From: an uncultured Oscillospiraceae bacterium
GTDB lineage: Bacteria; Bacillota; Clostridia; Oscillospirales; Oscillospiraceae
Assembly: GCA_910588045.1 (NCBI GenBank)
Contig: CAJUPS010000061.1
Coordinates: 1-21,301 of the forward strand
Reading direction: 5' to 3'
Length of the DNA stretch: 21,301 bases
Below are positions 6,389-13,933 of this stretch, piece by piece. The translations under genes were made by a program, and so were the position numbers. Every line of letters starts with the position of its first letter. The first letter of the stretch is position 1. Under the pieces are notes generated by a model. It did not search any database, was not told the DNA's origin, and was given only the letters and a program-made list of their open reading frames with translations.

Positions 6389-6419
6389 TATGTATAGTGG
6401 ACAAAGGGGGAAAACATGC
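6389..6419 (-). promoter_or_regulatory. Possible mother-cell (SigE-like) promoter of spmAB
   Basis: On the minus strand GCATGTT (6413-6419) and TATACATA (6389-6396) are 16 bases apart, 24 bases upstream of spmA. The first element is one mismatch from the SigE -35 pattern KMATATT, while the -10 matches only partly. The spm genes are mother-cell expressed in Bacillus, which fits, but spacing and -10 are imperfect. Confidence 0.3.
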
Positions 6420-6436
6420 CTTGCGGGGCGCAAAAA

Positions 6437-6472
6437 ACGGACAGCCGCCGGGAGGCGGCCGTCCGTCTTTTT
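6437..6472. terminator. Intrinsic terminator of the XRE-comEC operon, U-tracts on both strands
   Basis: ACGGAC/GTCCGT (6437-6442/6461-6466) encloses GCCGCC/GGCGGC (6444-6449/6454-6459) with an A-C mismatch and a GGGA loop. On the minus strand six U residues follow, ending the transcript of the small membrane protein gene just after its stop codon; on the plus strand CTTTTT follows. No plus-strand gene ends here. Confidence 0.88.
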
Positions 6473-6909
6473 CAACAGTAAGCATCCGATGCTTTTTTCC
6501 AGGCATATAGAAACAGGAGCAGGACTCCGCCTGAAAGCGCATAGGAGACTGCCCAGACCGGCTTGTCGCAAAACAGGACGTATCCGAAAGACATCAGCAG
6601 GCCGGTTGCTGCGAGAAATATGACCCTATGCGCTTTTTCTTTTGCAGAGAGCGCGGACAGCCGGAATAGATCCAGAAGGCCGATCCTCTGCCCGCGCGGG
6701 ATTTTAAGCCCCTGCGCCAACGTAACTGCATAGAGTGCGACGAGTACAAGTGCCGCTTCGACCCAGAGTATGGGGATGAACAGCAGGCTGGCCTGATTGT
6801 CCACTCCTTCTATGCCCCTGTTCATTGCATCTGCCGAATATCCATAAAAGATTGCTCCGTTCAGCAGAGAGACGACAAACATGGAGAGCCAAAAAGCATG
6901 TTTTTTCAT
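6472..6909 (-). CDS. Small four-helix membrane protein of unknown function
   Basis: I do not recognise this 145-residue protein. It has four likely membrane helices, near residues 5-25, 42-66, 93-112 and 117-136, and a basic loop between the second and third containing PRGQRIGLLDLFRLSALSAK. No catalytic motif is visible. The ATG at 6909 is preceded by AAAGGAG with eight-base spacing and lies 30 bases after the comEC stop on the same strand, so it is probably the last gene of that operon. Its base composition is visibly more AT-rich than comEC, which suggests a later addition to the operon. The terminator at 6437-6472 abuts its stop codon. Confidence 0.72.
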   Translation of the reverse strand: MKKHAFWLSMFVVSLLNGAIFYGYSADAMNRGIEGVDNQASLLFIPILWVEAALVLVALYAVTLAQGLKIPRGQRIGLLDLFRLSALSAKEKAHRVIFLAATGLLMSFGYVLFCDKPVWAVSYALSGGVLLLFLYAWKKASDAYC

Positions 6910-6939
6910 GGGAATTTCTCCTTTCCATATTCCAACCGG

Positions 6940-9192
6940 TCAATAGCCCGCCTGGATCAGGATATTCCCCTCCCGGTCCGTGCGGCGGAGTTCCATCCCG
7001 GCCTCCGTCATGCGGTCCATGGCCTCCTGGGTGGGGTGGCCGAACCGGTTCTGGCCCACGCTGATGATGCCCACCTCCGGCGTCACCGCCTCCAGCAGCT
7101 CCTCCGAGGTGGAGTATTTGCTGCCGTGGTGCCCCGCCAGCAGCACCTCGATGTCCGGCAGCTCGTAGACCGACACCAGCCGCTCCTCCGTGGCCGCGCT
7201 CATATCCCCGGTGGCCAGGATGTCGAAGTCCCCGGCGGAACAGAGGGCCGTCAGGCCCACCTCGTTGCCGCCGCCCTCCGTCAGGGGCGGATAGACCGTC
7301 AGCACCGCGTCCCCCAGGGCCGTTGACCAGGGGGCCTCTATGTACCGCACCCGCGTGCCGTACCGGGCGGCCAGGTCCAGCACCGTCCGCTGCAGATCCC
7401 CCTGCTCGCTGTCCATCAGCTGGGGCAGGAGGAGCTCGTCCGCCTCCACCCTCGCCAGCAGCCAGGGCAGGCCCCCGGCGTGGTCGTCGTGGTAGTGGGT
7501 CAGGACGATGCGGTCCAGCCGCCGCCAGCCGTACTCGTCCATGGTGATCGCCACGGCCTGCCCGGCGGTGCGGGGACTGTTGAGACTGCCGCAGTCCACC
7601 AGGGCCGTCATATCCCCCGCGTGCAGCAGCAGGGCCGCCCCCTGGCCCACGTCCACCGCCACCGCCGTGAGGCGGTCGTCCCGGACCTGCATCCGGGGCC
7701 CGGCCTTCACCGCCAGCAAACAGGCGAGGGACACCGCCAGCGCCGCGCCCCATTTCCACCGCCGTCCCCTCACCAGCAGGCACAGCCCCAGCAGGACGTA
7801 GGTCCCCACCAGCCACGCCGCCACGGCGGGCCGGGTGAAATACACGCTGTGCCCCGGGATCCCTGTCACCAGATGCGCCGCCCACAGCAGGTAACGGGCC
7901 AGCCACTCCGGAACCACGGCCAGTCCCGCCAGTGCGGGGCACACACCGGCCAGGACGGTCATCGCCAGTGCGCTGGCAAACAATATCGGGGCCATCCACA
8001 GCGCCATCAGGTTCGCCAGGGGCGAGGCCAGGGCCTCCGTCTTGAAGTATACCGCGCACAGCGGCACGGTGAACGCCATCACCGACAGGCTCACGGCCAC
8101 CGCGCCCGCCCCGTACCGCCACAGCCTGCTCCTTGCCAGCCCCTTGGGCCGGAGGTGGTTCAGCGCGGCGGAAATCCCGGGCGAGAAAAGCAGAATGCCC
8201 GCCACGGAGCCAAAGGACAGCTGTAGGCTCACCGACGCCACGGCGAAGGGGTTGGCCAGCAGGATCACCAGCAGCGCCGCCGACAGGGCCGTGGGCGTGT
8301 CGCCCTCCCGGCCCACCATCGGGGCCAGCAGGAGAAAACCCATCATCACGCACGAGCGCACCACCGACGGCGTACACCCCACCATGACCATGTAGAACAG
8401 CAGCACCGGATACCCCAGGAAGGCCGTCAGCCGCTGCCTGCGGAACACCAGCACGCCCAGCAGGGCAATCAGAAACCCGCAGTGCAGCCCGGAGACGGCG
8501 GTGATGTGGACCAGGCCCGACTCGGTGAGGTCCGTGTACCCCTGGGGATCCAGTCCGTCCCGCTCCCCCGTGAGCAGCGCGGCGATGAGCCCCCGGGTCC
8601 GCTCGGAGTACAGCCCGTCCACCTGCGTGCGCATCCAGTGGGACAGCCGCGCCGGGAGGTATCGCGCCGAAGCGGCGGGGCGAACGGCCGGCAGCTCCCC
8701 CGCCCCGTACAGGCGCAGGAAGACGCCCTTGGAGACATAGTAGCTGCTCTCCTCCCCGGCCAGGGTGGCCGCGCTGTAGCACGCGCACTGCGCCACGATC
8801 CGATCCCCCGGTCCCAGGTCCAGCAGTTCGCGGCCGCCATAGAACACTGCCCGGCCCCGAAGCCCTTCCATTTTGACCTCGCACCTTGCGCCGCCGGTGG
8901 CCTCCTCGGGGTAGTCTGTCAGCTCCAGCTCAAAAATGTGCTCGCTTCCGACCAGCGCCTCCGCCGGAGCCAGATACCGCGCGGCATAGCCGGAGAACCA
9001 CAGGATCCCCGCGCAGCACCCCACGGCGGCGATCCGCGCCGCCCGCCCCTTCTCCCCATGCAGCAGCAACGCCAGCAGCCCCAGCGCCAGCGCCACCGGC
9101 GCCGCCCAGAGCCAAAGGCGCTCCGGCAGCAGGTATTGGCACAGCGCACACCCCGCCCCGAAGGGCAGGGCAAACCACATCAGCCTCCGCAC
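6940..9192 (-). CDS. comEC: DNA internalization competence protein ComEC/Rec2
   Basis: ComEC is the membrane channel through which single-stranded DNA enters during natural transformation. This 750-residue protein has the full family layout. Two or three N-terminal helices and a DUF4131/OB-like region occupy residues 5-190. The multi-helix Competence domain (about 200-480) carries the hallmark GLVHITAVSGLHCGFL. A C-terminal metallo-beta-lactamase domain begins at VDVGQGAALLLH (about 510), with THYHDDHAGG near residue 565, TGDMS near 660 and GHHGSKYS near 690. In other ComEC proteins the lactamase-like domain is thought to degrade the non-transforming strand. The frame starts at a GTG (9192), two bases after the XRE stop codon, which favours coupling. 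An ATG at 9180 with GGAGG three bases upstream is an alternative. It is in an operon with the XRE gene and the small membrane protein. No other competence gene is nearby. Confidence 0.95.
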   Translation of the reverse strand: MRRLMWFALPFGAGCALCQYLLPERLWLWAAPVALALGLLALLLHGEKGRAARIAAVGCCAGILWFSGYAARYLAPAEALVGSEHIFELELTDYPEEATGGARCEVKMEGLRGRAVFYGGRELLDLGPGDRIVAQCACYSAATLAGEESSYYVSKGVFLRLYGAGELPAVRPAASARYLPARLSHWMRTQVDGLYSERTRGLIAALLTGERDGLDPQGYTDLTESGLVHITAVSGLHCGFLIALLGVLVFRRQRLTAFLGYPVLLFYMVMVGCTPSVVRSCVMMGFLLLAPMVGREGDTPTALSAALLVILLANPFAVASVSLQLSFGSVAGILLFSPGISAALNHLRPKGLARSRLWRYGAGAVAVSLSVMAFTVPLCAVYFKTEALASPLANLMALWMAPILFASALAMTVLAGVCPALAGLAVVPEWLARYLLWAAHLVTGIPGHSVYFTRPAVAAWLVGTYVLLGLCLLVRGRRWKWGAALAVSLACLLAVKAGPRMQVRDDRLTAVAVDVGQGAALLLHAGDMTALVDCGSLNSPRTAGQAVAITMDEYGWRRLDRIVLTHYHDDHAGGLPWLLARVEADELLLPQLMDSEQGDLQRTVLDLAARYGTRVRYIEAPWSTALGDAVLTVYPPLTEGGGNEVGLTALCSAGDFDILATGDMSAATEERLVSVYELPDIEVLLAGHHGSKYSTSEELLEAVTPEVGIISVGQNRFGHPTQEAMDRMTEAGMELRRTDREGNILIQAGY

Positions 9193-9194
9193 GG

Positions 9195-9410
9195 CTATCG
9201 GATGGGCTCCCGCCGGTCCGTGCGGCCGAGGAGGTAGTCGGTGCTCGTGTGGTAGAGGTCGGCCAATTTGAGGAGGGCCCAGACGGGGATCTCCCGTATT
9301 CCTTTTTCGTACCTCCGATACACCTCCAGGTGCATATGGAGGTAGTCCGCAACATCCTTCTGCCGCAGATCACTGTCAACACGCAAATCTTCAATGCGCT
9401 GAAATACCAT
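9195..9410 (-). CDS. Short XRE-family helix-turn-helix regulator
   Basis: This 71-residue protein is one HTH domain of the Cro/C1 type: IEDLRVDSDLRQKDVADYLH, then HLEVYRRYEKGIREIPVWAL and LKLADLYHTSTDYLLGRTDR. These give the helix 2/helix 3 pattern (QKDVADYL... YRRYEKG) and the family's C-terminal YLLG motif. It has no sensing domain. The frame is open upstream to 9566, but the extra residues do not resemble the family; ATG 9410 has GGTGAT four bases upstream. The stop codon lies two bases before the comEC start, so XRE and comEC are almost certainly co-transcribed and coupled. It may autoregulate the operon or control competence, which is an inference from position. Confidence 0.88.
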   Translation of the reverse strand: MVFQRIEDLRVDSDLRQKDVADYLHMHLEVYRRYEKGIREIPVWALLKLADLYHTSTDYLLGRTDRREPIR

Positions 9411-9559
9411 TGCAATCACCACAAAAATCCTACCGTCCGGCGGGGCGGCCGTGCCGATATACGGTCGTATGGTGGTATAAATCGTGCGGCCCACCCACTC
9501 CCGGCCATGGAAAACCCGGGAAAAGAGGGCGGAGGAAAGAAAACATAGGACTATACTCC
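9411..9559. other. Intergenic region between the divergent XRE-comEC and signalling operons
   Basis: No ORF or RNA gene is evident. The palindrome ATACG-GT-CGTAT (9459-9470) lies 49 bases upstream of the XRE start and is a plausible operator for that small repressor-like protein. No clear -35/-10 pair for the minus strand was found. Confidence 0.3.
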
Positions 9560-9588
9560 TTGACAATATTGCGAAAATATACTATTGT
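9560..9588 (+). promoter_or_regulatory. SigA-type promoter of the hybrid kinase operon
   Basis: A perfect TTGACA (9560-9565), a 17-base spacer and TATTGT (9583-9588). The spacer contains the imperfect palindrome ATATT-GCGAA-AATAT, a possible regulator site. The first gene starts 61 bases downstream of the -10. Confidence 0.72.
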
Positions 9589-9649
9589 TAAGATTGGGAA
9601 ATTAACTTATTTTTCCAAAGGACAGAGAACATAGGCTGGTGAACGAAAA

Positions 9650-12529
9650 ATGGTAAACCTGGTCATTCTATTGGAGTGCTTCGCGATATGTCTGACCTTT
9701 GTAGCACTGCTCCTCCTGATCAACGGGGATGGGGCCCGGGAGCAGAAGCTGCTTATTTTCATTATGTGCGGCTCGCTGGTGCAGAACGTGGGCTACCTGC
9801 TGGAGCTGACCGCCGCCACGGTAGAGGCAGCCGTAGCGGCCGTCACGGTGGAAAACGTGGGCTCTACCTTCGTCCCGCTGTGTTACTGCTGGTTTATCTA
9901 CACCTACTGCTACGCCACTCCGCCCAAAAAGCTGCTGCAAGTCTTGGCCGGGATCAATTTCCTGTCGCTCCCGGTGGTCTTTTTCAACTGGAACGGCCTG
10001 TTCTACCGGGAGTTTGCGTGGCTGACCGCTCCCAACGGCTTCCAGTACGTCAGCATCACCTATGGTCCCCTGTATTCTTTTTTTACGGTTACCCGAATCG
10101 TCATCCCCTATGTCCTGTGCTTTATCACGCTAGTGCGGGCCATCCGCCAGCGCTCGGACCAACAGATCAACCGCCAGTACCAGACCATCCTGGCCATCTC
10201 CACGCTGCCCATCGTGGTGCTGGTGGCCTACGTCCTGAAGATTGCGGCGGTCTTTGACCTCACGCCCATGACCCTGGCCTTCGCCATGTCCATGGTGGTG
10301 ATCGTGGTGTGGAGCCGCCGCAACTACGACTTCCGCTACCTGGCGGCGGAGAAGGTCCTCGAGAGCCTGGGGGACGGGGTGATCGCCCTGGACGACCACG
10401 ACAGGCTCATCAGCTACAACCGGGCCGCCGCTCAGATTTTTACCAGCCTTCCCTCCCATAAGCTGGGGGAAAATATCCGGGTGGTGGAGGACTTCCGGGA
10501 GGAGATGCTCAACGAAAACATCCCCTGGAGCTTTTCCATCAGCGGGCAGCACTACGAGAGCCACAGCAAGCAGATCACCGACGAAAACGGCCGGAAACAG
10601 GGCTGCGTCATCCTGATTCTGGACATGACCGACATCAAGGCCTATATCAACGAGATCAAGCGGGTGCGGCAGCAGGCGGAGAAGGCCAACATCGCCAAGA
10701 GCGAGTTTCTGGCCAACATGTCCCACGAGATCCGCACCCCTATGAACGCCATCATCGGGCTCAACGACATCATCATGGAGGAGTGCTCCGATCCCCAGAT
10801 CTACGCCCACTCCAAGGACGTGCAGTCCGCGGCCCGGAACCTGCTGGCCATCATCAACGACATTCTGGACCTGTCGAAGGTGGAGGCGGGCAAAATGGAG
10901 CTGGTGTACGTGGACTACCACCTGAAGACCGTGGTCGGCGAGGTGGTGGGCATGATGGATATGGCCGCCTCCAAGCGGGGCCTGCTCCTGAAATATGAGT
11001 GCGACGAGACCCTCCCCTGCGGCTACAACGGCGACGAGGGGCGCATCAAGCAGATCCTCATCAACATTCTCAACAACGCCATCAAGTTCACCAAGGAGGG
11101 CTATGTAAAGGTCTGCGTCACCGGCAAGCCCGGCCGCCGGGAGGACGAGGAGATGCTCTCCTTCCGGGTGGAGGACACCGGATGCGGCATCCGGGAGGAG
11201 GACCTGGAAAAGATTTTTGAGGATTTCCGGCAGGTGGACTCCAAGAAGAACCGGAGCGTGGAGGGCACAGGCCTGGGCCTGGCCATTGTCAAGCACCTGG
11301 TGGAGCTCATGGGGGGAACCATTGGCGTGGAGAGCGTCTACGGACAGGGAACGGTGGTCTCCATCGTGATCCCCCAGAAGATCGTCGACCGGCAGTCCAT
11401 CGCGGAAGCGCCGGAGGTGTCCCAGGCAGACATGGAGCGGGTGGAGACCTTCACGGCCCCGGGGGTGAAGGTGCTCATCGTGGACGACAACGTGGTCAAC
11501 CGCAAGGTGGCCCGCGGTCTGCTCAAGAGCTACGCCTTCGACCTCACCGAGGCCGAGAGCGGGCCGGAGGCCATCGACCTGGCAAGAGAAAATCGGTATG
11601 ACATCATCTTCATGGATCATATGATGCCTGTGATGGACGGCATTGAGGCGGCGGAGATCATCCGCCGGGACTGCGGGGAGAACGGGGCCGCCCCGGCCAT
11701 CATCGCCCTGACGGCCAACGCCATGGAGGGAATGCGGGAGCAGTTCCTCCGCCACGGTTTCCAGGATTTCATCGCGAAGCCCCTGGACCGGAGGGAGCTG
11801 GGGCAGCTGCTGGCCCGCTGGGTCCCGGAGGAGCGCCAGCAGGCCGCCGGAGACGGGCCGGTCGCCCACGCCGCCCTGGACCCCGCCTCCTTCCCCATCG
11901 AGGGGATCGACATCGAGGCCGCCTCCCGGTACAACGCCGGGGACGAGGCGGGCTTCGCCAATCTGCTGGAGCTGTACCACATCGACGGCCAGCGCAAGTC
12001 CAAGCTCCTCTACGAGCTGGCGCGCTCTGATATAGAGCGCTACTGCGTGGAGGTCCACGCGCTCAAGAGCGCCTCGGCCAACATCGGAGCGATGGACGTC
12101 TCCGACATGGCCCGCGCCCAGGAGAACGCCGCCTCCCGGGGGGACACGGAGTTCATCGAGCGGCAGCTGCCCACGCTGCTGGAGGCGTACGAGGCCCTAC
12201 TGATGAACATCGGGCTGTTCCTGGACCGGCGTCACCAAAATGATCCCAGGGAGGAGAAACGCCCCTCCCTGTCCGCCCACGAGCTGACGGAGCAGGTACG
12301 GGCGGCCCTGGGGGAACTGGAGCATTTCCGCTCCCAGGAGTGCGCGGGCAGGGTGGAGGACATCCTGCACCATGCGCTGCCCCGGGACGTGGTGGATCGT
12401 CTCCGGGAAATTCAGGGGCAGCTGAAGCTGTACGAGGACGACAACGCGGAGGCTCTGCTGGGCCGGCTTTTGAGCCAACTTGAAAGGGAGGAAGGTGCAA
12501 ATGATGAAACCGAAGAAGGAGACCAATAA
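9650..12529 (+). CDS. Hybrid sensor histidine kinase: 7TM sensor, PAS, HisKA, HATPase, receiver, HPt
   Basis: This 959-residue membrane kinase carries a whole phosphorelay. Residues 1-225 contain about seven hydrophobic helices of the HisKA_7TM type. A PAS-like region follows (about 232-330: LGDGVIALDDHDRLISYNRA). The dimerisation domain has the phospho-accepting His359 in FLANMSHEIRTPMN. The ATPase domain shows the N box (ILINILNNAIKFT), G1 (VEDTGCGI) and G2 (GTGLGLAIVKHL). The receiver spans about 605-725, with Asp656 in IIFMDHMMPVMDG and Lys in IAKPLD. An HPt domain spans about 752-850, with His803 in VHALKSASANIGA. About 100 further residues (850-959) match no domain I can name. Phosphate should pass H359-D656-H803 and then to a separate receiver; two are encoded just downstream. 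The ATG at 9650 has GGTGA seven bases upstream. The 3' end overlaps the next gene by 29 bases. Confidence 0.93.
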   Translation: MVNLVILLECFAICLTFVALLLLINGDGAREQKLLIFIMCGSLVQNVGYLLELTAATVEAAVAAVTVENVGSTFVPLCYCWFIYTYCYATPPKKLLQVLAGINFLSLPVVFFNWNGLFYREFAWLTAPNGFQYVSITYGPLYSFFTVTRIVIPYVLCFITLVRAIRQRSDQQINRQYQTILAISTLPIVVLVAYVLKIAAVFDLTPMTLAFAMSMVVIVVWSRRNYDFRYLAAEKVLESLGDGVIALDDHDRLISYNRAAAQIFTSLPSHKLGENIRVVEDFREEMLNENIPWSFSISGQHYESHSKQITDENGRKQGCVILILDMTDIKAYINEIKRVRQQAEKANIAKSEFLANMSHEIRTPMNAIIGLNDIIMEECSDPQIYAHSKDVQSAARNLLAIINDILDLSKVEAGKMELVYVDYHLKTVVGEVVGMMDMAASKRGLLLKYECDETLPCGYNGDEGRIKQILINILNNAIKFTKEGYVKVCVTGKPGRREDEEMLSFRVEDTGCGIREEDLEKIFEDFRQVDSKKNRSVEGTGLGLAIVKHLVELMGGTIGVESVYGQGTVVSIVIPQKIVDRQSIAEAPEVSQADMERVETFTAPGVKVLIVDDNVVNRKVARGLLKSYAFDLTEAESGPEAIDLARENRYDIIFMDHMMPVMDGIEAAEIIRRDCGENGAAPAIIALTANAMEGMREQFLRHGFQDFIAKPLDRRELGQLLARWVPEERQQAAGDGPVAHAALDPASFPIEGIDIEAASRYNAGDEAGFANLLELYHIDGQRKSKLLYELARSDIERYCVEVHALKSASANIGAMDVSDMARAQENAASRGDTEFIERQLPTLLEAYEALLMNIGLFLDRRHQNDPREEKRPSLSAHELTEQVRAALGELEHFRSQECAGRVEDILHHALPRDVVDRLREIQGQLKLYEDDNAEALLGRLLSQLEREEGANDETEEGDQ

Positions 12530-12926
12530 AAAGCGGATCTTGGCGATAGATGACGCGGCAATCATCCTCAAGCGGATCTCGGACGCCCTGGAGGAGTTTT
12601 ACGACGTGGTCACGGTGAATACCGGATCGCGGGCCCTGCGGTATCTGGAGACGGAAAAGCCGGACCTGATCCTGCTGGACATCCGCATGATGCCCAAGGA
12701 CGGCTTCGAGACCCTGCAAGAGATCCGGAGCATGGAGGACCGGGCCGACATTCCGGTCATCATGCTCACCGGGGTGGAGGACAAGAATGCGGTCATAGAG
12801 GGGATCAAGCTGGGGATCTGCGACTACATCCTCAAGCCCTTCTTCCCCGACGACCTCCTCGAGCGGATCCAACGGGCTTTGGGCGCCGATGAAGAAAATC
12901 AGATACAGACAGAGGAGGAGTCCTGA
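12501..12926 (+). CDS. Stand-alone response regulator (receiver domain only)
   Basis: This 141-residue protein is a single CheY-like receiver with an acidic C-terminal tail and no output domain. It has the acidic pair DD17-18 in ILAIDDAA, phospho-acceptor Asp60 in LILLDIRMMPKDG, Thr90 in VIMLTGVED and Lys112 in CDYILKPF. The start is the ATG at 12501, following GGGAGGAAGG; the frame also has an upstream TTG at 12480, which I reject. The start lies inside the kinase gene, giving a 29-base overlap and probable translational coupling. It is the obvious candidate to accept phosphate from HPt His803 of the kinase. What it acts on is not visible; it could be a shuttle protein or interact directly with a target. 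Confidence 0.92.
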   Translation: MMKPKKETNKKRILAIDDAAIILKRISDALEEFYDVVTVNTGSRALRYLETEKPDLILLDIRMMPKDGFETLQEIRSMEDRADIPVIMLTGVEDKNAVIEGIKLGICDYILKPFFPDDLLERIQRALGADEENQIQTEEES

Positions 12927-12929
12927 CGT

Positions 12930-13421
12930 ATGAATACTGCCATCACGCAGGAGGAGCTTGCACAGATATTGGACCAGGCCCTGCAAGAGGTGACCGAGTG
13001 CACCGCCGGTGTGCGTCTGCACCAGGGGGACCAGCCGCCGGGGGAGGACCTGTGTACCGTCCACATCACATTTGACAAGGGCTTCAGTACCAGCCTCACC
13101 CTGTGCGCCGACAAGGCCCTGCTCGCCCGCATGGCCCGCAACTCCTTTCACGAGGACGCGGTAACGGCGGAGGACCTGGAGGAGTTCAGCAAGGAGTACC
13201 TCAATGTGCTCTGCGGCAAGGTGACGGGGGCCATGTTCCGGGCGACGAAGATCCCGGCCCACTTCGGGCAGCCCGTGTTCTATCACGGCCGCTATGAGCC
13301 CGAGGGGCAGGAGGTGCAGTTCATCCTCACCTATTCCGATGAACACCGGGAGGGCGCACAGCTGATCCACCACGTGCCCAGTGCGAACAGCCCGGACGAA
13401 AATACAGGAGGAGTCATATGA
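12930..13421 (+). CDS. CheX-like CheY-phosphate phosphatase
   Basis: CheX-type proteins remove phosphate from CheY receivers. This 163-residue protein fits the fold pattern: ITFDKGFSTSLTLCADKALL forms the first beta pair, and the helix EEFSKEYLNVLCGKVTGAMF carries the ExxN signature (EYLN) and following Gly that hold the catalytic Glu and Asn in the CheC/CheX/FliY family. The second half ends with the strand region VQFILTYSDEHR. Only one ExxN motif is present, as in CheX rather than CheC. The gene starts three bases after the first receiver and its stop overlaps the start of the second (ATGA), placing the phosphatase between two receivers. The likely role is to reset one or both. Sequence identity to known CheX looks low, so the assignment rests on the motif and context. 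Confidence 0.75.
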   Translation: MNTAITQEELAQILDQALQEVTECTAGVRLHQGDQPPGEDLCTVHITFDKGFSTSLTLCADKALLARMARNSFHEDAVTAEDLEEFSKEYLNVLCGKVTGAMFRATKIPAHFGQPVFYHGRYEPEGQEVQFILTYSDEHREGAQLIHHVPSANSPDENTGGVI

Positions 13422-13780
13422 GCAGGCGAGTTATGGTCGTGGACGATTCCCGGCTGGTAAGGGTACAGCTGGAGGACGCCCTGAAAGGGACCGATTACGA
13501 GGTAACGGCATACTGCCGCAGCGGCGAGGAGGCCATCGAGCAGTACGCCGCGGCAGCGCCCGATCTGGTCACGATGGACATTATCATGCAGGGCATGGAC
13601 GGCCTGGACGCCGCGGAGGCGATCCTCAAGGACCACCCGGATGCGCGGATCGTCATGGTCTCCTCTCTCGCCTATGACGACACCTTTGAGAGAGCCAAGG
13701 CCATCGGGGCCAGGGGGTTCGTGGATAAACCGTTCCACCGGGAGCAGCTGCTGAAGGTGTTTGGGGAGGCGCTGTCCTAG
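13418..13780 (+). CDS. CheY-like response regulator
   Basis: This 120-residue single-domain receiver has the acidic pair DD9-10 in VMVVDDSRLVR, phospho-acceptor Asp54 in LVTMDIIMQGMDG, Ser82-Ser83 in IVMVSSLAYDD in the conserved Thr/Ser position, and Lys104 in GFVDKPFH. The pattern MDIIMxxMDGLxA resembles CheY and Spo0F/CheY-like proteins from motility and c-di-GMP systems. The ATG overlaps the CheX-like stop codon (ATGA) and AGGAGG lies six bases upstream. It is the second free receiver of the operon and a probable substrate of the CheX-like phosphatase. No flagellar switch gene is nearby, so control of motility is only one possibility. Confidence 0.93.
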   Translation: MSRRVMVVDDSRLVRVQLEDALKGTDYEVTAYCRSGEEAIEQYAAAAPDLVTMDIIMQGMDGLDAAEAILKDHPDARIVMVSSLAYDDTFERAKAIGARGFVDKPFHREQLLKVFGEALS

Positions 13781-13787
13781 GGGAGTG

Positions 13788-13889
13788 CCGGTGTCATATG
13801 CACCGGGGATACTGTGTAGAAATATGACTTCGAGCGAAACGGTCTGGAGTATATTGCCATGCTCTGCGATTGCCGCCGTCTATGGCGGC
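13788..13889 (+). other. Leader before the MCP gene with two short hairpins
   Basis: CCGGTG/CACCGG (13788-13793/13801-13806) follows the second receiver gene but lacks a U-tract, and GCCGCC/GGCGGC (13872-13877/13884-13889) lies 45 bases before the MCP start. I saw no SigD-type promoter (TAAA...GCCGATAA) and no recognisable c-di-GMP riboswitch in 13781-13933. The MCP may be read through from the operon. Confidence 0.35.
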
Positions 13890-13933
13890 GAGAAAAACCA
13901 CTTTCATCCAATATTTTGGGAGGAGAGACAGAT

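Noticed and set aside
6704..8884. 726-codon minus-strand ORF
   Set aside because: Same strand but another frame of comEC; Gly/Arg/Pro-rich low-complexity translation typical of a shadow frame in high-GC DNA.
10130..12058. 642-codon minus-strand ORF
   Set aside because: It lies wholly antisense to the hybrid kinase, is His/Val/Leu/Asp-rich from GC-skewed codons read backwards, has no recognisable domain, and the sense frame is an unmistakable kinase.
12480..12500. TTG start for the first receiver
   Set aside because: The purine-rich ribosome binding site lies downstream of that TTG and directly upstream of the ATG at 12501.
13781..13933. c-di-GMP riboswitch or SigD promoter before the MCP gene
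   Set aside because: Neither the GEMM core motifs nor a TAAA/GCCGATAA pair is present; only two short hairpins are seen.
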